DNA of 64,000 nucleotides, taken from contig JAHRHY010000007.1 of the NCBI GenBank assembly GCA_019671135.1, positions 62,001 through 126,000 on the forward strand. The letters are read 5' to 3'. The notes below the pieces were generated by a model. It was not told the origin of the DNA and did not search any database. It saw nothing but the letters and a program-made list of their open reading frames with translations. Below, one piece after another: positions 23,512 to 34,159 of the stretch; position 1 is the stretch's first letter; each line of letters begins with the position of its first letter. The stretch comes from Linnemannia hyalina. Taxonomy: Eukaryota; Mortierellomycota; Mortierellomycetes; Mortierellales; Mortierellaceae. The translations under genes and the position numbers were made by a program.

Positions 23512-26124
23512 ATGGCCGAAACCGTCACCCGCGACAACCACGTCTACCTCGCCAAGCTCGCCGAGCAGGCCGAGCGTTACGAAGGTAAATAATATATCTT
23601 TTTCTTCATTCATCCTTTCTCTCTATCAGCCAACTTCTATCAGTTCCCTTGACAGCGTGTCTGGCGTTTCTCGTCTTCACTCTCTTCTCCCCTTACATTC
23701 TTTTTCTTCACATAACCACTACAATACATATGCCACGACCATACATACATACCCAACCTCCATCATGTTATCTCCATTTTGCCTTTCAACTGGCTCGTCG
23801 ACTGGTCACTCATTTTTTTTCTTCATTTTCAGCCTGCTCCTTCCCTGTTGTTTTTGCGTGCTTTGCTTGGGTAGTGTAGTGTGGGCTGACGCGTGGAGAG
23901 TGAGAAGAAGAATAAGAAGAAGGAAGTGGGGGAAGTCAGTTCAGGTTAGCTATGACACCCAGAGGCGCGTTTTTATTTTTCCACCTTTTGTGCGGATGAG
24001 AGATCCCATTGCGCAGGAGGAAGGACAGTGAGAGAGCGAGCATAATAAGGAATGTAGACAGAGATGTCTTGAACTGCGCGCTTCTATATGAAGAGAGGGT
24101 TCGTGTGAATGTTTGTCATTGAACAACGAATGGGGGGCGGTGTGTTGTTCCTCTGTCAAGAACGGAGCGAGAGTGATTGTGGTGTACGAGTTGAGGGCGT
24201 GCGTGCCTTTCGTCACTGCCTCGTTGTATGTCTGTTTGTACCCCCTTTTGTCCCGCCTTTGCCCCCTCCCCTCCCCTCCCCATCCCTTTTGCCCTCCCAG
24301 TACCGCCTTGCCATCTTACCCTCATCCCCTTCCTCGCCCTCGTTCTCCGACGACGTTGTTTGCCTGTAGTCGAATGGCATTTATGCCGCTGATATGTATA
24401 CATGTTGCTTGCCTCCATGCGTACACGTATTGTTTATTTTTTTATACGTCGTTCTTCGTGTTCGTTCTTTTGCCGAAGTGTACGGTTGTCAGCTGTTTCT
24501 GCCCCTTGTTTTTTCCTTTTCCTTCCTTTCCTTTGCTGTTTTCTCTTCCTCCCGCTTGCTGTATCCCCTGTCATCTGGTTCCCCTTCAGCATGAAAAGAA
24601 GTCTACGTCACATTTTGTCTTTGTCTTATGCCCTTTGGGTTTGGGTTGAGTGGGTGGTGCACCTGCCAAAACGGATACCACGGAGAATAGAAGGAGACAA
24701 GGGCAACTGAGTAACTCGGCAATGGCAGGGAACCACAGGGCACGCATTCTGTATACTTGTACTTGTATTTGTTGGCGTGTACGGAGGTGTAGCCCGGAAG
24801 GACAAGAAAAAGATGGGGCCAGTAAAGTGATACACACACACCGCTATCGGTTCTCTCTGATAGGGAAAGTGTCATAAGGGGAAAAGGAAATCTCAAGGAG
24901 AAGAAGGGGTGAGGTGGTTGAAAGGAAGGAGGAGAAAGAGAGAAAATAACGCTGGGTTTTGTTCATGCCAATCTTGAACCGCTCCTGCAGATATCCTTGC
25001 ATATCTTTCATATTTTCTCCATTCTTACGTTGACATACCTATCATGTTACTGAAAAAGAAGCGCCAGCATAATACCTTCTAATGGCAATTGGAAGAGTAG
25101 ACACTGACATAGACATGGTGCTTCTTGTTTGTGATATCACTCAACAAGAAGCAGGATGGTCGGTCTAGTACACATTAAAAGCCTGGAAAACAAGTTACTA
25201 TGACGCCACTGACCCTGAACCTGAAATGACTGACACATCCATATTACCTTCAACTTGAATAGAGATGGTCAACAACATGAAGGATGTCGCATTCTCCGAC
25301 ACTGAGCTCTCTGTCGAGGAGCGCAACCTGTTGTCGGTCGCCTACAAGAACGTCATTGGTGCCCGTCGTGCCTCGTGGCGCATTGTTTCCTCGATCGAGC
25401 AGAAGGAGGAGTCCAAGGGATCGGATGCCAACGTCGCCATGATCAAGAAGTACCGCACCAAGATCGAGGATGAGCTCGCTGATATTTGCAACGACATCCT
25501 CGACGTTCTGGAGAAGCACCTTATCCCTTCGGCCACTTTGGGCGAGTCCAAGGTCTTTTACCACAAGATGATGGGCGATTACCACCGCTACCTCGCCGAG
25601 TTTGCGACCGGTGACAAGCGCAAGGACGCTGCCGACAAGTCTCTCGAGGCCTACAAGAACGCCTCGGAAGTTGCCATCACCGAGTTGCCCCCTACTCACC
25701 CCATCCGCCTCGGACTGGCCCTCAACTTTTCCGTCTTTTACTACGAGATCCTGAACTCGCCCGACCGCGCCTGCCATTTGGCTAAGCAGGCCTTTGACGA
25801 TGCCATTGCTGAGTTGGACACCCTCAGCGAGGAGAGCTACAAGGACTCGACTTTGATCATGCAGCTCCTCAGAGACAACCTCACCCTCTGGACCTCCGAC
25901 ATGCAGGGCTGTAAGTCACTCTTTAATGCTCTTTCTGTTGCTAATGGCGTTGTTGGTCTTTGAAGTAACATAACTAACCACGTTTTTTTCTCTCATTTTC
26001 ATTCTACCATATGGCCAAAACGTTGACCCGATATCGTTGATATTATCGACACAATTGGATACCACACCAAACAGCCAACGCTGAGCAGGGTGATGCCGCA
26101 GAACCCCAGGACACTGAGGCCTAA
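23512..26124 (+). CDS. BMH1: 14-3-3 protein
   Basis: Exons are 23512-23584, 25263-25910 and 26075-26124, giving 256 aa. The N-terminus [16 protein letters not shown] joins [11 protein letters not shown] across a 1,678-nt intron. The signature [21 protein letters not shown] and the second signature [21 protein letters not shown] are present, with the basic phosphopeptide-binding residues (K, R, R, Y of the family) in place. 14-3-3 dimers bind phospho-Ser/Thr partners in signalling, cell cycle and metabolism. The C-terminal tail is short and acidic ([11 protein letters not shown]), as in other members. The first exon is the only one in the region that gives the conserved N-terminus, so the long intron appears real. 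Confidence 0.96.
23585..25262 (+). other. 1.68-kb first intron of the 14-3-3 gene
   Basis: Donor GTAAAT and acceptor TTGAATAG bracket an intron several times longer than any other in this window, most of which are under 350 nt. It is C/T-rich at about 24220-24590 and purine-rich at 24850-24950. The reading frames inside show no domain. Nothing else is recognised. Confidence 0.75.
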
Positions 26125-26335
26125 ACTGTCAGATCATGTTTTTCTCCTTTTTTTCAGTTTTCATATCTTCCTCTATGAAAGTTGGCGTACGCGCGTCTTG
26201 TTTTTTTGACATCTTTTTGTCATGCTTGGCAACGCTAATAAATCCAGCAACCCCCATTCAACCCAAGGAGTGTCTTGTCTTTGCGACGCCTTTCCCCCCT
26301 TTCATGGCTTCTTTATATATCGACACATTGAAAAG

Positions 26336-27311
26336 CTACGACTGCATAGTAGACTGGTAGATGTAGAACTGGTGGTGCTCGCCGCCATGGACGAGGTAGT
26401 CGCTCAGTTCTGGAATCTCCCACCGCATCGACAGAACGACTTTATGTTTTGTCACCATCGCGTCTAACAGCAAAGGGGCCAGTTTTGAGAGTGCTTCTGG
26501 GAGTAGGTAGACGAATAGGTGTGAGCTCTCGCTGATCAATGTGTCCATTGTTGCTGTTGGTGATGGTGTCGTGTTTTGGGGGGTAGGTGGTGCCATGATG
26601 GTGGTGAGAGGGTCCTGCATGGTTGTCAAGTCTCCATGGTACAACTCTAACCGTGACAAGATATCGTATTCTGATGCCGATTGTGGTTGCGTGGAAGAAG
26701 GGTGTTGTTGTTGGATGCGGTCGTGGGCGGCTTCGAGGAGGGGTCGGTCTAGATCGACGCCAATCGCGCGTGAGAGTTGTGAGCGAGGAAAAGTTTCGAG
26801 TGCTTGGACCAAGACTAAACCGTCTCCGCATCCTAGGTCTAGTATCGCGCTGCTGCCTCTGTTGGTTTCTGTGGTGGAAAAGTCGACGTGCTGGAGCATG
26901 TTGGTGAGGATGTCGCGTGGTGTTGGTCTGAAGGGGGACACGTACCCATTTGCCCTAAAATCGTATTGATGTTTGTGCACCAAGATACGAGATGTTGAGT
27001 TTTCTCTTTGCTTTGAATAGAATTGTAGTAAAAGAAAGGCAGCGAAGGTTCTGTGGTCCACAAAGTGATCAGAATGAGAAGGGTTGTTACCAGTCATAGG
27101 AGAACATGCGGGTTGCCTTGGACTTTGTCTCGCCTAACAGCTCTGGGTTGTTCTTGTACCGGTCGAATTCCTCCTCCTCTTCTTTTCCTTGCATGGTTGT
27201 CTCTAGGTATTCTTGCATCCTTTGGTGATTCAAGTCATATTCAGCGTTGCACTCCGTGTCATGACCGTCGTGCTTTCCTCCTGCTGGTGATTGAATCCCG
27301 ACTTGGTCCAT
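26336..27311 (-). CDS. SAM-dependent methyltransferase
   Basis: Exons are 27311-27091 and 26954-26336, giving 279 aa. The join gives FSYDW-ANGYVSPFRPTP. The class I methyltransferase motif I is ILDLGCGDGLVLVQAL, followed by a post-I acidic strand AIGVDLDRPLLEAA. The downstream HLFVYLLPEALSKLAPLL and VVLSMRWEIPE fit the FAM173/ATPSCKMT-like group, which methylate lysines of mitochondrial proteins, but this is only a fold-level match. The start at 27311 has a good context (CAACAATGG). An in-frame ATG at 27359 would add 16 residues. A Gln/Ser/Thr-rich insertion breaks the domain after the post-I strand. The gene is convergent with 14-3-3. Confidence 0.72.
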
Positions 27312-27454
27312 TGTTGACGTTGTGTGAATGAGAGATTCGTTTGCGAAGTGAAAGATCATTTCTCTTCAAAATTCAAAGCTGGAGCCAAAAGCAGTCAAGG
27401 ATAAGGATGTGGGATTATTTTTTTATTTAGAAAGTCGCAGGGTGCATCAAAAGG

Positions 27455-29091
27455 TTACGACTTGACGCCCTGGGGCTTGTTGGGGGTAGGCTTGCGGTCT
27501 GGGAGGCCACCTCCCCGCACACCGTTGCTGTTCCCACCACCACGTCCGCCTCTGTAGGCACCCTGAGGCTGTTGCTGATGGCCATTGACATTGCTGTTGT
27601 TGTTGCCATAGTATCCCTGACGGCCATTGGCAGGTCCTCCAGGTCCATTGTTGGTAAAGTTGCTGTTGAACGCATGGTTGCCACGACGACGCTCCTCAGC
27701 CAGAACAACCTCACTGCCAACTTGGACATTCCTCTGCTTCAAGGCAGCAACAACCGATTCGGGGGTAGCAAAGTCCATAAACGCGCAATTCTTCTTCTGC
27801 GTCATGTCCAAATGCTTGATCCGACCAAACTTGGTGAATGCTTCCCGAAGCTGCTCCTCTGTGATCCTGTCATTGACGTTCTTGATAAAGATGGAGTGGT
27901 ACTCCGGGTATCTCCTACCCTGTCCCTGCCCTTGTCCTTGCCCATGTCCCTGCTGAACATATCCTCCATGGTTTTGTCCTTGACCATGTCCATGGGTTGG
28001 AGCCTGTCCGTGGTTGTGAGAGGCGACAGTAGGGGTTGGAGTCTGAGGCTTGACGGGTGCAGGTACGACAGCAGGGGTTGCAGCCTTAGAAGTTGCCACC
28101 TGGGGCACCCGTTGATCTGTGTTCTTGGCAGCCAGGTTTGCCCATGACTTGACCTTAGGAGGACCAGCTGGAGTTGGAGCTTGCACAGGTGCAAATGTAG
28201 GCTCGGGTTGGATAAGTTGAGCAGCTTCGGCAGGTGTAGGTGCTACTGAGGCAGTCTGGGCCTTGACGGGTTCTACCGGCTCGGGCTTATTGGCTGGTGT
28301 GGCAGCAACGGGCTCCTTTGGCTCAGTAATAGTAACATCTGGTGCGGCAGCGGCAGTAGCAGAACGCTCCAGAGTGACGGCAGCCTTTGCTTCTACTGGG
28401 ACAATCACAACGACCTCAGACCCAGGCTGAAGGGGAGTAACCTCCGCATCATCGTCGTCTTCGGCCTTCTCGGCGTACATCTCGGTCAGGTCCTCGTCAT
28501 CTTCTTCCTGTTCCTGCTCCTGTTCGTTCTCATCGTCCTGTTCTTCCTCGTAGTCGTCCTTGAGGAAGCGGAAGATGTCGTTGTGGACGTAGTAGCCCTT
28601 GGGCTGTTCGGCCAGGAAGAAGGTTTGGACAAACTTTTGAGCGGGTCCCCCTCTGTTGGACATTTCGCCGAGGACCTGGACAACAATGCCTCCGTGGATT
28701 GATCCCTGGCAGTCGAGGTTGCTCACGAGAACCTTGCAGTCCTCAAAGTCTAGCTCCAAGATCTTTTCGTTGATCGCCTAGTAGAAATTGATTGATCAGT
28801 AACCAGTGAAGATGATTAGTGATCAGTGAAAGTTACTTGGTTTCATTTCCTTTTTTCAAGCAGTTCGATTTAACAAAGGTTTACCTGCTGGCCGTTAAAG
28901 ACTTGGATCTGCTCGCCCTGGTAGCCGTGGCTCATGGTCGAGTGCTTGTTGTAGAAGCAGTGGAGCCGGGTGGGGTCTTTGTTGAGAAAAGTGTAAAACT
29001 CGTGCGCAAACACCACTCCGACCTCATCGGCGATCTTGGGGTCCGTGCTGTTGACATTCGGCGACTGGACCGAGGTTGTAAGGGCCGTCAT
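27455..29091 (-). CDS. G3BP-like NTF2 + RRM protein
   Basis: Exons are 29091-28885 and 28777-27455, giving 509 aa. An N-terminal NTF2-like domain (VGVVFAHEFYTFLNKDPTRLHCFYN ... SIHGGIVVQVLGEMSN ... FVQTFFLAEQPKGYYVHNDIFRFL) is followed by an acidic Glu/Asp tract, a Pro/Ala/Thr-rich linker and a Gly/Gln repeat. A single RRM follows (SIFIKNVNDRITEEQLREAF, with RNP1 NCAFMDFATPES), then an RGG-type tail (GGRGGG). This order is that of Ras-GAP SH3-binding proteins (G3BP; Nxt3 in fission yeast), which nucleate stress granules and associate with the Ubp3-type deubiquitinase. All regions expected of the family are present. Confidence 0.93.
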
Positions 29092-29960
29092 GGTTCGTAG
29101 GGGAAGTGGATGCGATCCGCGCTGGGCTAAAGACAAGGGGTTGCTTGACGAAGGAAGGAAGGAGGCGGTCTATTGTTCAAAGATAGAATTGTCCGTTTTG
29201 TAGTCGGAGATTATAGTTAGTGCTCGGTGTCCGCTCTATGGCGTTGCTTAGTCATTTTTGTCATTGTTCATTCTTTGTTACTCTGGGAAGAAATTACTGA
29301 TGCGAGAGAATCATGCTGGTGTGATCCCGTTGTCGTGGGTATTGATTGTTTACTTGCTTGCTGTTTGATGCATAGGTCCTTTTGCCTCGCATGCTTTTTC
29401 TCTCTGCCTGAGTTGATGCAGTTCATTCGTTCGTTTAATAACCTGCGCCCTGCTATTGTCTGCGTTGAGTTGCTCCTTGTCCGCCTGCGTCCAGTGCGTT
29501 CTCCTACTTGAAACGAAGTGTTCTTTCCTGTTGTAGGTGCGTATATTTCTGCGGTTGAAGTGCGTGCGTAGTGTTGAGTCCTCAGTGTCACAATGAATGT
29601 TCCTGGATATGTAGTAGAGACTGGTTGTGTAGTTGACTAGAGTATTACCTAGCCTGAGAGAGAAGAGTGGAGTGGAGTGAAGGAAGGGAGGGAGTAGGTG
29701 TGAAAGAGAAAAGGCAAGAAAGAGAAGGAACAAAAAACGGAAAGAAGCAAGAGAGAAAGAAAGTAAAGTATCGGATGTGATGTACAAGCAATCCGACCCA
29801 GCCCCATGTGCGAAATCAGGATCCTCTCCTTCTCACGCCCATTACACGTGACATATTTTTTTCACAGATTTGTTCCATCCGTTGACTTAGCGCTTTCTCC
29901 ACACTCTCGCTCCTTCTCCCTCTACCCGACAAAAAACCACAAAAACTATTATCATAAACC
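29092..29960. promoter_or_regulatory. Divergent promoter: G3BP-like / MGR2
   Basis: The 869-bp region has a CACGTG palindrome at 29845-29850, 111 bp before the MGR2 start, and C/T-rich leader sequence next to that start. No gene is recognised in it. Confidence 0.5.
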
Positions 29961-30445
29961 ATGGAACCTTCACGGTGGGAACGCGCTAAGTACGGAGCCG
30001 CAATGGGCGGCGCCGTCGGTCTCTGTATCGGACTTGTCTTTGGCGGTCTATCCGCCATGAGGTATCTATTATTCCCTTTCGTTATCATTTATTACGCTCA
30101 CCTCGCTCCTTTTCTTGTCGAGAAAAGTTGTGCAGGAGATCACCCTCCTTCCGACATGCAACAAACTAACAACGCCTTTTCTTTCGACCTTCCCTTCCTC
30201 TTAGGAACGGTCCTGGTCGCAACGGATATGTCAACAACCTGGCCCAGACTATGGTGTCCTCAACGGCCATGTTTGCATTCTTCATGGCGATCGGATCTGT
30301 CATTAGGACAGAGGAGGCACTCGCGATCGACTATGCGGAGCTGGACCAGAACAAGGGCAGGAAAAATATCTGGGGTGGAGCCGTGCGGTTCAAGACCCCA
30401 CCTGTTGTTATCCTCCAGCAACAGCAGCAGAGACAGGAGAACTAG
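29961..30445 (+). CDS. MGR2: Mgr2/ROMO1 TIM23-complex subunit
   Basis: Exons are 29961-30061 and 30205-30445, giving 113 aa. The first segment RAKYGAAMGGAVGLCIGLVFGGLSAMR and the second NLAQTMVSSTAMFAFFMAIGSVIR form the two-helix hairpin with glycine-zipper spacing of the ROMO1/Mgr2 family. Mgr2 is an inner-mitochondrial-membrane subunit that gates lateral release of preproteins from TIM23. The protein has an extra soluble tail of about 40 residues ending in a Gln-rich stretch, longer than ROMO1. The start context is ACCATGG. Confidence 0.92.
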
Positions 30446-31729
30446 GAGTACTTGGCTAGACTCACGGAACACATTGTGCTTTTATCATTGCTCAAGAGTT
30501 TTTTTTTTTTGCAGTGCAATTGAAGGAACAGTCGTCATTAAAACAATGTATCGACATTCTCAAAGAGCTTCCTCCTTCACGCTTTCAAAGGCTGTTGAGA
30601 ACAAGAAAAGGACGCAAAAGGCAGTGGCGCGAATATGGCAAATGATGGCGCGTTCTTCTTTCCTCATTATTTAGTCATCAAAATGTCAGTCGTGTTCACC
30701 TCAACAATGAGTTAGACAAAGTACAAGTCGAAACGAAGAGGATGGCCCTTGATGATTGACGTGATCTACAATCGACAGTGATTTCGTTTTATTCCAATTG
30801 TACGTACAACTTCTGCTATCAACTCTGCCCATCGATGCATTGTCTTTCCTTGTTACTGGGCCGACTATCACTCTCAAAGATAAAATCCGAAAAAAAAACA
30901 TTATTAGAGTCAATACTTTACAGGAGTAAAACATGAATTGTAGTGATAGGAAAGTGTCTCTCACGCTAGGCGGCTTCAACCCTTGCTAAGGCCGAGCTTG
31001 GCGCACAAATACTCTTCAGAGAACCAATCGAACACCTGCGCGAACCTCTAGCAAGAAATAACGAGTCGCGGAGCCAGGCTGATGAGAAGTGTACAAAGTA
31101 CACCTCACATCTGTTCAAAAAGGAATATCGTACCAGACGCCCCAGACTTTCCAAGAAAGAGGTGGGGCCGGCAGAAGAGCACGAGCAGTGGGAAAGTGTG
31201 AGGCGGCTCTGAACCTCTGCTAAGGAACGAAGCTTGGCACTCAATACTCTTCAGAGAACCAGTCGAACGACCTGCGCGAACTCCTAGCAGTTAACAAGTC
31301 GCGGAGCCAGGCTGATGCGGTTCATCACCGGCATCTTGTTCGAAGAGGAAAATCGTACCAGACACCCAGACTTTCGAAAAAGAAGTGGGTCGGCTGAAGA
31401 GTAAGCACACTGAAACACCTGAGAAGGGTGGGGGAGGCGACGGTGAGGCTTTTGAGGGGCTATTCCTGACCTTGTCCATGGTGTCTGCATCATGTCCTGT
31501 TACTAAGTAAAAGGAAGAGAGTGATGGGAGAGAGTTAGTGAAATCAGCAAAAAAAAAATCAATGACGTATTAGTGGCCAATGCGATCGCAAAATTAACCG
31601 TCAGCCGAAAAATTAAAGTTGAACCTCCCCCTGGAAGTCTCGAAGCGCGTTCGCTCTTGCCATGGCGAAACAATACTCTCAAGACCTCTACTCATTCTCG
31701 TCGGTAACAACACTGGAAGCTAAATCGTG
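30446..31729. other. Intergenic region with tandem duplication
   Basis: About 1.3 kb lies between MGR2 and the unknown 604-aa gene. It contains the pair of repeats at 30968-31430. Otherwise I see no gene. Confidence 0.5.
30968..31430. repeat. Two tandem copies of a repeat of about 230 bp
   Basis: Unit 1 (about 30968-31198) and unit 2 (about 31199-31430) share ordered blocks: GGCGGCT, GCTAAGG, AATACTCTTCAGAGAACCA, CCTGCGCGAAC, GTCGCGGAGCCAGGCTGATG, AATCGTACCAGAC and CCAGACTTTC. They differ by substitutions and small indels. On the minus strand both units encode similar short peptides (SSAxP, LVRYSF/LVRFSS), which may only reflect the duplication. Confidence 0.85.
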
Positions 31730-34159
31730 ATGCCGAAGCAAGGTGACTTGAAAAGTAGCCCATCAACTGTCTTTTTAATTATCAATTGGACAAGCATTGG
31801 CACGTGAAAAGACCCGCGTTTTCTAAGATACTTTCATCCATATGAACGTTACCATACTCACAATTTTTTCTTGGTCGCTGATAGGGAAAAGCAGCATAGA
31901 GTATGCCATTGAAGCACTGGTCAAAGATCTTCAAAATGGAGACTACTTGCGCCAAACCAGCCCCCGAGACTTTGATGCAGAAGGCTACTTTGCAGGATTC
32001 CAGGACCAGCGAAAGGCCAGATCAATATGGTCCTCCACCGTGATCCCTCGATTAATATCAAGCAGCCATGGGGAGCTGAGAAAAGTTGGTCTGACTCTGC
32101 AGAAAAAATGGGCCAGCAAGTCTTACAGGAAGCAGTTGGACAAGACTCGGGCGCAGGCTGAAGTTGTCTTGGACTCTGTCCACAAGCATCAAGCGAAGAT
32201 TCTGGATCATTCATACAAAGATCTATGTCATACCTTGCAGAGGCGCGAAGGTATGGACTTTCTTTGCCCTTGTAGATTTCATACTGGTCATCTCGGGATG
32301 GCGAATTGATTCGTTCTTGATCAATTTCTTCCACTTTGGGTAGAAACTTTTACGGAAACGAAAAGCTCGACCAGCGTTGCCAGCACATCGCGTCATGATC
32401 ATGTTGAGACTGTTACATTAACCCAGGAACATAAGGAGAAAGAGCTAGTTGATAATTCCGCTCTACTCGACACGTCAACAGGCGGTGCGCCCGACAAGGA
32501 TGACTCGGCCAAATCGGACAGGGGCAGGGCTAATTTGGATCTGGAGAAGGGTGTTAAAGAAAAGGCGGCCACAAAGGACGACGCATCGACAGTGGTAGAA
32601 TCAGAGGAAGAGGAGACCGACGATATCGAAGACGGATTTTTTTGGGTAAGATCCATCTTGCTTGTTTCCTTGTTACTCCATTTTTCATGGTATGGACTAT
32701 GGCCAAGACCTACCTTGACACACTTTTTTCGCTCGTTTTGCGCATATTCTAGGCGCCATTCACGGAGCAGGATCGAAAGTCATTTGCCAGCACTTTTCTC
32801 AAGATCCAAAACAAAGTTCTCTTGCCAAGCGGGAACCATGTCGAGGACGTGTTATTCGCCGCTGGTGCCACGAAGAAGCAACATGGGTAACGATGTAGTC
32901 TACCGATAAAGAATGTGCTCGACACACATGTGAGGGCATCTTCCAGGTCTGTTCTAACTGCTTTTATGGTTTTCAATAGTCTGCTGCACTCCTTTATTAT
33001 CGATGTTGATGACGACTCTGTTCGGGAACTGTTTCAGGAGGAGGACTGGACATTCATCATGAAAGAGCAGGATATGGCTGTAGGACAGGATGATCAAGAT
33101 ATTGTCGGGACTCTGGACGCTCTCAAGGATGCAGGCAGCGCTGAAGCGATTATGGAGATTCTGAACCACCGACACCCTCGTCTTGGAAAAGCCTACCGGA
33201 TAGATCATGACTACAACTTTAAGTGGCTCTTTGATTCAGTCTCCAAATGGTATTTAGTGACAAGGTATATGAATAAGCGCGTGATGGTCTTGCCTGTGAA
33301 GCCATAGTTATTGACTTATTCATCTCTCTTTCGGTCATTTAGGATAGACATCTACACGATGCCATTCTCAGTTTTTACATCGGATGCAACGCTGGAGTAC
33401 TTTTGGAGATCCCAGGTCTGGGGAGTACTGGATACGCTGTTCTACGACATACCCAACACATTGATGATTGGCGGTGAGGGACATGGAATCGAATCCAAAG
33501 AAAGAAGGAATCAGCAACAACCAGGTCGTGCTTTGAGGAAGGCAGGAGGATCAAAATCCGATGGCTACTTGCGCTCATTTGGATCCACCAAGTCTGATTG
33601 GTTGACTATTGAGGGTGCGAGAAACTGGGACCCGTTCGCAAAGAAGTATAAGTCGGAAGCCTATTGGAAGCTGGCGCGGCAAATGCATGATATCTTCCGT
33701 GCGAGGACAGCAGATCAAGACCCAAGTACTCTGAAAAACTTTCGAACATACGGACTCATTTTCGGAGGTAAGCTGGGGAGAGGGGGGTACGCAATGTGCT
33801 TTGTTGCGCACTCTTATTCTGTAAAGCTGACGTTCTCTGTTATTCTTTCTCAATTTCTATCTACGATAGGACCAACGATACAGATTCATGTCATGTCATC
33901 CCTTGGAGGAGCATCGGCCGTATTTCGACGACGGAGACCATTGACACTGGCAGCCAGTATCGAGTCGTTTGAGGAGAATGTTGTGATGTTGGAAATATTT
34001 ATGCTTCTTAAACGTGATATTGTGAGAACTCTGACACCGCAGAGAAAGAGAGTATCCGCCATGGATCTCTTCAAAGGAACAACCACTATCTTAGATTCAG
34101 AACCGATATCGTTCACGATTCCACTTGCACACCCGTCGCCAAAGAAACGGCGTACTTGA
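31730..34159 (+). CDS. Uncharacterised 604-aa fungal protein
   Basis: Seven exons: 31730-31742, 31885-32250, 32344-32645, 32753-32886, 32980-33264, 33343-33767 and 33870-34159. The total is 1,815 nt with all phases matching. I do not recognise a catalytic domain. Residues 5-125 are helical and basic (SSIEYAIEALVKDLQ ... LQKKWASKSYRKQL). Residues 130-225 are acidic and low-complexity. The remainder is globular, with conserved-looking segments LLHSFIIDVDDDSVRELF, WTFIMKEQDMA, FKWLFDSVSKWYLVTR and YFWRSQVWGVLDTLFYDIPN. The C-terminus is basic (SPKKRRT), a possible nuclear signal. The 13-nt first exon is chosen because its phase matches; an alternative start at 31842 without splicing is possible. 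I associate this type of protein with lineage-specific families of Mucoromycota. Confidence 0.7.

Noticed and set aside
23649..24877. Several ORFs within the 14-3-3 intron
   Set aside because: They are Cys/Phe/Leu or Pro/Ser-rich translations of pyrimidine tracts with no motifs and no splice-supported context.
30966..31244. 92-aa minus-strand ORF in the tandem repeat as a gene
   Set aside because: Its similarity to the second unit is explained by the DNA duplication, and there is no domain, splice context or codon signal.
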